Source: Paradevosia shaoguanensis (GTDB taxonomy: Bacteria > Pseudomonadota > Alphaproteobacteria > Rhizobiales > Devosiaceae). From it: a stretch of DNA of 64,000 bases. The position numbers and the translations under genes are program-made. This document shows positions 41,862 to 49,783 of this stretch, one piece after another. The stretch lies in contig NZ_CP068983.1 of NCBI RefSeq assembly GCF_016801025.1, positions 1,116,001 through 1,180,000 on the forward strand, written 5' to 3'. Each line of letters begins with the position of its first letter. The stretch's first letter is position 1. The notes under the pieces were generated by a model. The model worked only from the letters and a program-made list of their open reading frames with translations, was not told the origin of the DNA and made no database searches.

Positions 41862-43031
41862 CTATCTCGCCAGTTCCTGCTGCACTAACGTTGCCCAGAA
41901 CTTTGCGCCGGTCAGAATCGCGCCGTCGTTGAAGTCGTAGCGCGAGTTGTGATGCAGGGCGCCGTCTACTGCCGGGCCATTGCCGAGCCAGACATAGGTG
42001 CCGGGGACGCGGTTGCCGAATTCGGCGAAGTCGTCGCCGGCGGTGGAGGGCGGGAAGTCGGTGATGACGGGGCGGCCGGTGGCCGCCTGGGCGGCGCGGA
42101 GGGCGCGGGTGGCGATTTGGGGGTCGTTCACGACCGGCGGGATGCGGCGGAGGAAGCTGTAGTCGACTTCGATGCCAAAGGTCGCGGCGACGCCACGCGC
42201 GACATTACCGATCTCGGCCTCGATCTGGTCGCGCACTGCCGGTGAATATGCGCGAGCGGTGCCGCCGATCCGGACATTGTCGGGGATCACGTTGAGGGCC
42301 TTGAAGTCGCCAGCCGAAACGGCGCAGGCGCTGATGACTACCGGCTGCAAGGGATCGACGATCCGCGCGGCGATGGTGTGGACGGCAACGAGGAAATGGC
42401 CGGCTGCCGTGACGGCGTCGCGCCCCAGGTGAGGCTTGGCGCCGTGCGTTCCGACGCCCTTGAAGGTTACTTCCCAGGAGTCGGATGAGGCCAGTTGCGG
42501 GCCGGCCACCACAGCCATCTCATCGACGGCGAGGCCAGGCATGTTGTGTAGCCCGTAGACGGCATCGACCGGGAAGCGATCGAAGAAGCCCTCCTCGACC
42601 ATGGCCTTGGCGCCGCCGCGACCTTCCTCGGCGGGCTGGAAGATGAAATGGACCGTTCCGGAGAAATTGCGCTCACGCGCAAGGTGCCGCGCCGCGGCCA
42701 GGAGCATCACGGTGTGCCCATCATGGCCGCAGGCGTGCATGACGTTTTCGGTGCCGGATTTGTAAGGGCGGTCGGCCAGTTCGGGCATGGCCAGCGCATC
42801 CATGTCGGCGCGCAGGGCGATGGCGCGCTTGCCGTCGCCGATGCGCAGGGTGCCGACGACGCCGGTCTTGCCTAGTCCGCGATGCACCTCGATGCCGGCC
42901 TCTTCGAGCAGTTCGGCCACGATGCCGCTGGTGCGCACTTCCTCGAAGCCGAGTTCGGGGTGGGCGTGAAAGTCACGGCGCAGGGCCGTCATCTTTTCGA
43001 TTTCGAAGGGGTCGTTATCGCCGGAAAACAT
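41862..43031 (-). CDS. M20 amidohydrolase (hippurate hydrolase/HipO-like)
   Basis: 389 residues from ATG 43031 (AGGA six bases upstream); the longer frame to 43160 crosses the divergent gene. Motifs: RRDFHAHPELGFEE, ALRADMDALAM, NVMHACGHDGHTVMLL (metal site), FIFQPAEEGRGGAKAM (catalytic Glu pair) and PPSTAGDDFAEF. The enzyme removes acyl groups from N-acyl amino acids, for example hippurate or IAA-amino-acid conjugates. It is divergent from the phosphoribosyltransferase gene. Confidence 0.87.
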   Translation of the reverse strand: MFSGDNDPFEIEKMTALRRDFHAHPELGFEEVRTSGIVAELLEEAGIEVHRGLGKTGVVGTLRIGDGKRAIALRADMDALAMPELADRPYKSGTENVMHACGHDGHTVMLLAAARHLARERNFSGTVHFIFQPAEEGRGGAKAMVEEGFFDRFPVDAVYGLHNMPGLAVDEMAVVAGPQLASSDSWEVTFKGVGTHGAKPHLGRDAVTAAGHFLVAVHTIAARIVDPLQPVVISACAVSAGDFKALNVIPDNVRIGGTARAYSPAVRDQIEAEIGNVARGVAATFGIEVDYSFLRRIPPVVNDPQIATRALRAAQAATGRPVITDFPPSTAGDDFAEFGNRVPGTYVWLGNGPAVDGALHHNSRYDFNDGAILTGAKFWATLVQQELAR

Positions 43032-43110
43032 TGGCGGTCCTGCACGTCGTGGGTAAAGAGAGAAATATCCATCGGCCATTCGCCTGGCTGCTTCAAGGAG
43101 AAGTTTCCCC

Positions 43111-43797
43111 GTGCCCATCCTCCCGCACACCTTCTGGCAGGAGATCGTGCCCGCCGGCACCTATGAAACGAACCCCGAAGCCGGGTTCGCCGACGGTTAT
43201 CCGGCGCAGCTGCCGGACGGGCGGCAATTGCTGCTGCCGATCCGCGTCCTGCCCGGAGACGGCACGAGGGCCGTGTGCTCGCTCATCGTCAACCAGGCGA
43301 GCTTCGCAGTCGAGGACGAGCTTGCGACCGCCATGACGGCGCTGCTACGCCCCTATGCACCGGACGTGATCATCGGGGTGCCGACGCTCGGCCTGCCGCT
43401 GGCCAACAATGTCGCCCGACGGCTCGGACATAGCCGTTCGGTGGCACTCGGGACGTCACGCAAATTCTGGTATCGCGAGGATCTGGCCGAGCCGATGAGT
43501 TCGATAACGAGCCCAACGGGCGGCAAGACGCTGTTCGTCGATCCGCGCATGCTGCCGCTGCTCGAAGGGCAGCGCGTGGCCGTCATCGACGATGTGCTGA
43601 GCACCGGCTCATCCATGACGGCCGTGCTGCGCCTGCTTGAGAAGGCCGGAATCGCGCCGGTAGCCATCGCCGCGTCGATGCTGCAGAGCCAGCGCTGGCA
43701 GGAACCACTGGCGCCGTGGAGCGACCGGATCGTCGCGCCACTGGCTTCGCCGCTGCTGGAGAAGATCGGTGAAGGGCGCTGGCGCCCTATCGCCTGA
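43111..43797 (+). CDS. phosphoribosyltransferase family protein
   Basis: 228 residues from GTG 43111, with AAGGAG ten bases upstream. The PRPP-binding signature is VAVIDDVLSTGSSMTAVLRL near residues 151-170, preceded by VIIGVPTLGLPLANNVARRLG, as in type I PRTases (adenine/xanthine/orotate). The base specificity is not clear. It lies close to the purine operon, but the convergent arrangement and M20 neighbour give no firm link. Its stop is three bases from that of the convergent thioredoxin gene. Confidence 0.8.
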   Translation: MPILPHTFWQEIVPAGTYETNPEAGFADGYPAQLPDGRQLLLPIRVLPGDGTRAVCSLIVNQASFAVEDELATAMTALLRPYAPDVIIGVPTLGLPLANNVARRLGHSRSVALGTSRKFWYREDLAEPMSSITSPTGGKTLFVDPRMLPLLEGQRVAVIDDVLSTGSSMTAVLRLLEKAGIAPVAIAASMLQSQRWQEPLAPWSDRIVAPLASPLLEKIGEGRWRPIA

Positions 43798-43800
43798 TGG

Positions 43801-44124
43801 CTAGTTGGCGTGGCTTTCGAGCCATTTCACCAATTGTACGCGCGACTGGCCGGCGCCGACCTTGGCATCGGCCGGCTCCCCGCCCTTGAAGACGATCATG
43901 GTCGGCATGGCACGTACATTGTAGCGGGAGGTAATGCCCGGGTTGGTCTCGACGTCGAGCTTGACGATCTTGACCCGCCCGGCCAGTTCCACACTCAGCG
44001 CATCAAGGATCGGATCCATCGCCTTGCAGGGCGGGCACCACTCCGCCCAGAAGTCGACGAGAACCGGCTCGCTGGCATTGAGAACTTCGGCATCGAAATT
44101 GGCATCATTGACCGCGAGCGACAT
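43801..44124 (-). CDS. thioredoxin-like protein with WCPPC active site
   Basis: 107 residues from the ATG at 44124; in-frame ATGs at 44136 and further up are possible. It has the complete thioredoxin fold, [20 protein letters not shown], then VKLDVETNPGITSRYNVRAMPTMIVFKGGE with the cis-proline. The active site is C-P-P-C, not the C-G-P-C of the paralogue at 45969, which should change its redox potential. It is downstream of the GH3 gene on the same strand. Confidence 0.85.
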   Translation of the reverse strand: MSLAVNDANFDAEVLNASEPVLVDFWAEWCPPCKAMDPILDALSVELAGRVKIVKLDVETNPGITSRYNVRAMPTMIVFKGGEPADAKVGAGQSRVQLVKWLESHAN

Positions 44125-44184
44125 GGGACCATCCATCGTTGATTGCCGATGGATGATATGCCGAGTCGGCCAAGACCTCAATAT

Positions 44185-45855
44185 CTAGTAGCGCGCGTCT
44201 TCGAGACCACAAAATGGATCGACCGGGTTGCTGCCCTCGAAGGGCTTGCGCCCCATCATCGCCTCGACCACCGCCTGCTGCATCGCATCGTAAGTGCCGT
44301 AGGCGTTGATGTAGGTCGGCACGCGCGGCGCGTCGTAGAGCAGATAGGGATAACCGAAGGAAACCATGAGCGTAGGGACGTCGTGCCACGGGCGCGCCAT
44401 CGCGCCGCCAAGGCTGCCGGTGAGCTTCATCCAGTCGATGAAGATGTTCGAGCGCGTCAGCAGGGTCTCGTCGCCGAAGAGGTAGAGAACGAGGTCGAAA
44501 TCCTTGGGCTCGAGGTGCTGGCCGGGGGCATGCACGGTCACCTCGAAGCCTTCGGCGCGCAGCATGTCCGGAACGGCGAAGGGTATTGGCGCGGGGGCGA
44601 GTGGATGCACCACACCGCCGGAATAGACAAGCACGCGGCGATGCCGGGCGGGATCGAGCGGCAGGAGGTTCTGGGTGTCCTTGACCAGCGTAGGGGCACG
44701 GGCGGTTGCCTGGCTGGCTGTGGCGAGGCTCTGCCGGGTCGCGAGGTTGGCACGGGCCCGATCGAGATCGGGAAGTGGGTAGGGCTTATGGAGCCCAAGC
44801 CGCGCCTTGAGGCCCAGAATACGGCGCACGGCATCCTCGAAACGTTGCTGCGACAGGGCGCCGGATGCCAGCGCCTTGCGGATGCGGGCAAAATCCTCTT
44901 CCGGGTGGTCGGCGAAGAGGATGACGTCGCAGCCATTGGCGATGAGCTCGGCCAGGTGGGTATCGCGGCTCGAAAAGGCGCCGAGGCCGCCCATGGGCGT
45001 CGCGTCGGATACGATAAGGCCGTTGAAGCCAAGCCGCTCGCGCAGGAGGGTCTGGTTGAGGACCGTGCTGATGGAGGCCGGTCGGTAAGCTTCGAGGCCG
45101 GCATCGGGATCGAGGGAGCAGATGAAGGCCGGGAAGGCGATGTGAGCGGACATGACCGACAGCACGCCGGCGTCGATCGCGGCGCGGTAGAGCTTGCCGA
45201 AGGACGCTTCCCAATCCTCGATGCTAAGGGGATTGATAGTGGTCACGAGGTGCTGGTCGCGGTCGTCATAGCCTTCGCCCGGCCAGTGCTTGACCGTCGC
45301 CGCCACGCCCTCGGCCTGGAAGGCGGCGATCTGGGCCAGCGCGTGGCGCTCGATGCGGTCGACCTCGCTGCCGTAGGAGCGCGTGCCCACGATGGCGCTG
45401 CGGAAGGCCTTGTTGATGTCGATGACCGGGGTGAACGACCAGTTGAGCCCCATTTCCCGCGCCTCGCGAGCCATGATGGAGCTGATCGCGGAGGTGGCCT
45501 GCACGTCATCGACCGCGGCGAGGCCGAGGGGATTGGGCACGGGCGTGCCGAACGGCAGGCTCATGCGGCTGCCTTCAAGATCGGCGCTCAGCAGCGGCGG
45601 TACTTTGGAGGAGGAAATGAACTCACGGGCGAAGGCGATTTCAGCGGCGAGGTCGGGGCCGTAAAAGCGCGTGACCCCGCCGGGCTGGAAGCGCTTGAGG
45701 TCGGCGATGGCGGCGCCGGGATCGCCCATGGCGATCAGAACGAAGAGCTGCCCGATCTTCTCGTCCTGGGTGAGGTCGGAAAGGGTCGCTTCGACCCAGC
45801 CGATGGCCTCGTCATCCAGGTTGAATGGCGCCTTGCGCAAATCCACGTCGATCAC
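44185..45855 (-). CDS. glycoside hydrolase family 3 protein
   Basis: 556 residues if translation starts at GTG 45855, which has GGAGG six bases upstream; ATG 45861 directly abuts that GGAGG and is less likely. The N-terminal barrel contains KHWPGEGYDDRDQHL (in NagZ the equivalent is KHFPGHGxxxxDxH, so a His is replaced by Glu) and GFNGLIVSDATPMGG with the nucleophile Asp. A C-terminal alpha/beta sandwich domain follows (about 390-556). There is no signal peptide, so it is probably cytoplasmic. Substrate may be a beta-N-acetylhexosaminide or beta-glucoside. Confidence 0.82.
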   Translation of the reverse strand: MIDVDLRKAPFNLDDEAIGWVEATLSDLTQDEKIGQLFVLIAMGDPGAAIADLKRFQPGGVTRFYGPDLAAEIAFAREFISSSKVPPLLSADLEGSRMSLPFGTPVPNPLGLAAVDDVQATSAISSIMAREAREMGLNWSFTPVIDINKAFRSAIVGTRSYGSEVDRIERHALAQIAAFQAEGVAATVKHWPGEGYDDRDQHLVTTINPLSIEDWEASFGKLYRAAIDAGVLSVMSAHIAFPAFICSLDPDAGLEAYRPASISTVLNQTLLRERLGFNGLIVSDATPMGGLGAFSSRDTHLAELIANGCDVILFADHPEEDFARIRKALASGALSQQRFEDAVRRILGLKARLGLHKPYPLPDLDRARANLATRQSLATASQATARAPTLVKDTQNLLPLDPARHRRVLVYSGGVVHPLAPAPIPFAVPDMLRAEGFEVTVHAPGQHLEPKDFDLVLYLFGDETLLTRSNIFIDWMKLTGSLGGAMARPWHDVPTLMVSFGYPYLLYDAPRVPTYINAYGTYDAMQQAVVEAMMGRKPFEGSNPVDPFCGLEDARY

Positions 45856-45910
45856 TGTCATCCTCCCAAACCGACCCAAGGAGAGTGGCCAATGGCCGGC
45901 GGCAAGGCAA

Positions 45911-45948
45911 ACAAAAACGCCACCGGCAGAGCCGATGGCGTTTGAATT
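45911..45948 (-). terminator. rho-independent terminator of trxA
   Basis: Read on the minus strand, AAACGCCA pairs with TGGCGTTT (45936-45943 and 45915-45922) and is followed by a T-rich tail (TTTTTGTTTG). It lies 26 bases beyond the trxA stop. Confidence 0.8.
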
Positions 45949-45968
45949 CGTGACGCGCCGTCTCGAGG

Positions 45969-46292
45969 TCAGGCGGCGTGGCTCTCAAGCCACTTGGAGA
46001 GGCCGGCCTTGGGCGTGCCCGCACCGATCTTCATGTCAGCGGCTTCGCCGCCTTTGAAGAGGATCATGGTCGGGATCGAACGGACGCCGTACTTGACGGT
46101 GGTCGAAGGGTTCTCGTCGATGTTGAGCTTGACGATCTTCACCTTGCCGGCGAGTTCAGTGGACAGCTCATCGAGAACCGGTGCGATCGCCCGGCAAGGC
46201 CCGCACCACTCAGCCCAGAAATCTACGAGCACGGGCTCTTTGGAGTTAAGGACTTCCTCGCCAAAGGTGGCGTCGGAAACGTGTGTGGTCAT
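45969..46292 (-). CDS. trxA: thioredoxin
   Basis: 107 residues, the classical thioredoxin size. Active site [20 protein letters not shown] with the canonical WCGPC, cis-proline segment [13 protein letters not shown]. It reduces disulfides in the cytoplasm. It sits next to addA in the same orientation, the usual alphaproteobacterial order. Confidence 0.93.
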   Translation of the reverse strand: MTTHVSDATFGEEVLNSKEPVLVDFWAEWCGPCRAIAPVLDELSTELAGKVKIVKLNIDENPSTTVKYGVRSIPTMILFKGGEAADMKIGAGTPKAGLSKWLESHAA

Positions 46293-46369
46293 TAGAGGTT
46301 GCCTTTAGGTTGAAAAGCGACGCGTGTTTGAGCCCAAAAGCTAGGAAGAGTCCAGAGCTGGTTCAAGCT

Positions 46370-49300
46370 TCATCGCTCCAGGGTGAAAGCCGAGACGGGT
46401 TTCGCCAACAACGGACGTGGAAGAATCATTAATGATTCCAGCCCTGTCCACAGGATCGCTGCTTCCACAGTATGGCCCGGGAAAAGCTGGTCTGCAACCA
46501 ACGCATAGAGACCGAGCTGAGTCAGATAGCCGCTGTGGACAGATTGGGGATCGGCGGGAGGGCGGGCGTCCGATTTGTAATCAACTACAAGCACTTTGCC
46601 GGCTGTAACCACGATCCGATCCATGCGGCCGGCCAGCCAGATCGGCGTAGTGTTGCGGCGCGCCTTGACGAGGAACGGCACCTCGGCGCGGCTACCCGGT
46701 CCGAAGAGGTGGGACAGTTCGGGTCGCGAGAGGATGCGCCGCGCACGTCCGGCTAGCTCGGCATGCAGTTCCGGGCTTTCGGGGAGCAAAGACGGCAAGG
46801 CCTTTTCCAGGACCTTCTCCCAGTGCTCGGGGGCGACCTTGCCCAGGTGCTGGAGCATGGCGTGAAGGGCAATGCCGCTTTTGCGGGCGGTTTCGGCATC
46901 GACAACCGCCTCGAGCGCCGTCGGGAAAGAGCGGTCGATATCTGCGGGATCGTAGGCCGAGGATGGGGTGACGACGATGCGATCGCGGTGCTCGGGGAGC
47001 GCCTGCAAGGCGAGCGGCAACGGGAATTGCGGCTGGGTGACCGACCAGCGCTTGACCGGTTCGGGCGCGGTGCGTTCGGCCGGGTAGATGAGGGTACCGC
47101 CCGGCTCGATGGTTTCGCTTTCGGCGGCGAGGGCCATGTGGATGGCTTCGTACCAGGTATCTGCGGTCGAGCCGGTCTTGGTGAGCGTACCGGTGACGTA
47201 GAGCTCGTCTTCGGCGCGGGTCATGGCGACGTAGAGCTTGCGCCAGTACTCGGCCTTCAGATTAGCCTCGTCGGCGGCGCGCAGAGCCAGGGTTTGCGGC
47301 ACGTGCTGGCTGCGTGAGGAGCCATGGACGAGGAGCGGCCCGGGGAGATCTGGCACGACATAGACGGGCTTGGCTGTCTGGCTGGGCTCGGGACGCGTTG
47401 CGGCATCGGCGAGGATCACTATGGGCGCTTCGAGACCCTTGGCGCCGTGGACGGTCATCACCCGCACGCCACCCCCGCTCTCGGCCAGTTCGCGCTTGAT
47501 CGAGACGTCGCTCATGCGCAGGGCGGCGAGAAGCCCCTGCAGGGAGGGTTGGCCCGATTGCTCGTGGGCAAGGGCCAGTTCGAGGAATTCGGCGAAGACG
47601 TCGTCTACCTCGCCGCCGAACCGGGCGTGGAAGCGCCGCAAGCCGCCCTCGGCATAGAGGATGCGCGAATAGAATTCGAAGGGCCGGTCGAAATCCGCGC
47701 GGCCGCGCCAGCGATGGAGCCGGCCGAAGGCGTCTCTCGCCTGCGGGAGGCCCGATGCCTCCAGTGCGGACCAGAGACTGCCGGGGCGGTCGTGCGCGAG
47801 GGCGAAAAGATCGTCTTCAGAAATCTCGAAGAGCGGAGAGCGGAGGAGCGCTGCCAGTTGCAGGTCGTCGGCCGGGTTGAGAACGACATCGCCGAGGGCC
47901 AGCAGATCGAGCACCGCCAGGTGCGTCGTCACGGCCAGCCGATCGGCGCCTGGGGTCGGCAGACCGCGCTGTACGAGCGCGCGGATGAGTTCGCGGAAGA
48001 GCGAGTTGCGCGACTGGACGAGGATGAGCACGTCGTCGGGCGTTACCGCCTTGCCGCGAGGCCCGAGCGGGCGGCCGGTATCGACCCAGCTGCGGATTTC
48101 GCGCGCAATGCGCTCGGCGACCTGGCGCGGCGCACCCTGCTCCACCTTGGGCGCTTCGAGCGGCCAGTTGTCAGGATCGACGCTATCGCCGATCTGCTTG
48201 ACCGGCTCCCACAGCACCACCTTGCCGCCGCCCTCGGGGCGTGCGGTGTCGTGGTGAACCGGCCGATCCTCGGGAGCGAGCACGGCGGCGCGGATATCGG
48301 GGCGGGCAAAGACCTTGTCGACCGCCAGCAGGATTTCGCGCAGCGTACGGAAGCTCGTCTGCAGGTCCACCGGCTCGAAGGGGCGCTGCGCCTCCATGGC
48401 GCGGCGGCGATATTCGCGCCCGGTCTCGCCGAAAAGGGCCGGATTGGCGCCCTGGAAGGAATAGATCGACTGCTTCTCGTCGCCGACCGCGAACAGCGTA
48501 CGGGACCGTTCGATGGCGCCGTCGCCGCTGAAGAATTCGTCGGCAATGGCGCGGATCACCTCCCATTGCTCGCCGTTCGTATCCTGGCTCTCGTCGACCA
48601 GGATGTGGGTGATACCCGCATCGAGCTTGTACTTGACCCAATCCGCCTGCGCGCGGTCGCGGAAGAGCGCGCCGAGCTTCTGCACCAGATCGTCGAAATC
48701 GAGCAGGGAACGCGAGCGCTTGTCGGCCTCGTAACGGTCGGCAATGGCGCCAAGCACATCCAGCAGGGCCTCGGATCGTTCGATGAGCAGGGCATGGGTC
48801 AGCCGCGCATTGAGTGCGGCGATACGTTCGGCCTCGGCCAGCATGCGGTTGGCGAGATCGGGCGCAGAATCCTTGAGCTTCTTCTTGGGAAAGCTCTTGG
48901 GCACCGTGCCGTCCTTGGTGAGGTAGAGACGGACGAGGTGATGCGCCGAGGGCGTGTGCGGGGCCATCCGCGCCAGTTGGTCCTCGAACTTGTCCCCATC
49001 GCCGGGCGGCGTCACCGAGAGGATGCGCGCGATATCGGCCGGGCCGATAAGCCGGCCCGCGACGATTTCCTTCAGCACCGCTTCGCTGCCGAGACCATCA
49101 AAGCCGGTGAGACGGCGTAGTCTCGTCTTGGCACCGGCGCGATCCGCAAGAACCGGGCGAAGCTTGCGGCCATCAGCCAGGGCAACGTCGATGGCTTCGC
49201 CGATGGCAAAATCGCTCATGAGGTCGAAGAGCGTCGCCACGGCGCCGGCCACTTCGGGATGGCCCTTGAGGCCATTGGAGAGAACCGTCTCACGCGCCGC

Positions 49301-49783
49301 TAGTACCATGCGGAGCCGCTCTTCGTCCTCGACGACGGTGAAGTCGAAGGGGACGCCCGCTTCGAGCGGGAACCGGTGGAGCACACTTTCGCAAAAAGCG
49401 TGGATGGTCACGATCTTGAGCCCGCCAGGCGTTTCAAGCGCGTGAGCGAAGAGCGTACGGGCGCGCTGCATCCTGGCCGGTGCTGGCGGGGCGGTTTCGA
49501 GGTCGGCCAGCTCGGCGCGAAGCTTGCTCTCCTCCATCACGGCCCATTCGGCGAGCTTGTCGGAAACGCGTCGCCGCATCTCCGCTGCGGCGGCCTTGGT
49601 GTAGGTGAGGCAGAGGATGGATTCGGGCGTGACGCCCGAAAGCAGCAGCCGCAGCACGCGCTGGGTCAGCACATAGGTCTTGCCCGAGCCGGCGTTTGCC
49701 GCCACCCAGATGGAAGCGGAGGGATCGGCGGCCTTGCGCTGGCGCTCGCGGGTGAGGGCCGAAACTTCGATCTTCCGGCTCAT
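46370..49783 (-). CDS. addA: double-strand break repair helicase-nuclease AddA
   Basis: 1137 residues. UvrD-type motifs: Walker A VAANAGSGKTYVLTQR at about 27-42, LCLTYTKAAAAEMRRR, HILVDESQDTNGEQWEV (motif II), FAVGDEKQSIYSFQGA and MTVHGAKGLEAPIV. The C-terminal RecB-type nuclease motif is VVDYKSDARPP. Together with AddB it resects double-strand ends for RecA loading. It overlaps addB by four bases (ATGA). Confidence 0.93.
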   Translation of the reverse strand: MSRKIEVSALTRERQRKAADPSASIWVAANAGSGKTYVLTQRVLRLLLSGVTPESILCLTYTKAAAAEMRRRVSDKLAEWAVMEESKLRAELADLETAPPAPARMQRARTLFAHALETPGGLKIVTIHAFCESVLHRFPLEAGVPFDFTVVEDEERLRMVLAARETVLSNGLKGHPEVAGAVATLFDLMSDFAIGEAIDVALADGRKLRPVLADRAGAKTRLRRLTGFDGLGSEAVLKEIVAGRLIGPADIARILSVTPPGDGDKFEDQLARMAPHTPSAHHLVRLYLTKDGTVPKSFPKKKLKDSAPDLANRMLAEAERIAALNARLTHALLIERSEALLDVLGAIADRYEADKRSRSLLDFDDLVQKLGALFRDRAQADWVKYKLDAGITHILVDESQDTNGEQWEVIRAIADEFFSGDGAIERSRTLFAVGDEKQSIYSFQGANPALFGETGREYRRRAMEAQRPFEPVDLQTSFRTLREILLAVDKVFARPDIRAAVLAPEDRPVHHDTARPEGGGKVVLWEPVKQIGDSVDPDNWPLEAPKVEQGAPRQVAERIAREIRSWVDTGRPLGPRGKAVTPDDVLILVQSRNSLFRELIRALVQRGLPTPGADRLAVTTHLAVLDLLALGDVVLNPADDLQLAALLRSPLFEISEDDLFALAHDRPGSLWSALEASGLPQARDAFGRLHRWRGRADFDRPFEFYSRILYAEGGLRRFHARFGGEVDDVFAEFLELALAHEQSGQPSLQGLLAALRMSDVSIKRELAESGGGVRVMTVHGAKGLEAPIVILADAATRPEPSQTAKPVYVVPDLPGPLLVHGSSRSQHVPQTLALRAADEANLKAEYWRKLYVAMTRAEDELYVTGTLTKTGSTADTWYEAIHMALAAESETIEPGGTLIYPAERTAPEPVKRWSVTQPQFPLPLALQALPEHRDRIVVTPSSAYDPADIDRSFPTALEAVVDAETARKSGIALHAMLQHLGKVAPEHWEKVLEKALPSLLPESPELHAELAGRARRILSRPELSHLFGPGSRAEVPFLVKARRNTTPIWLAGRMDRIVVTAGKVLVVDYKSDARPPADPQSVHSGYLTQLGLYALVADQLFPGHTVEAAILWTGLESLMILPRPLLAKPVSAFTLER

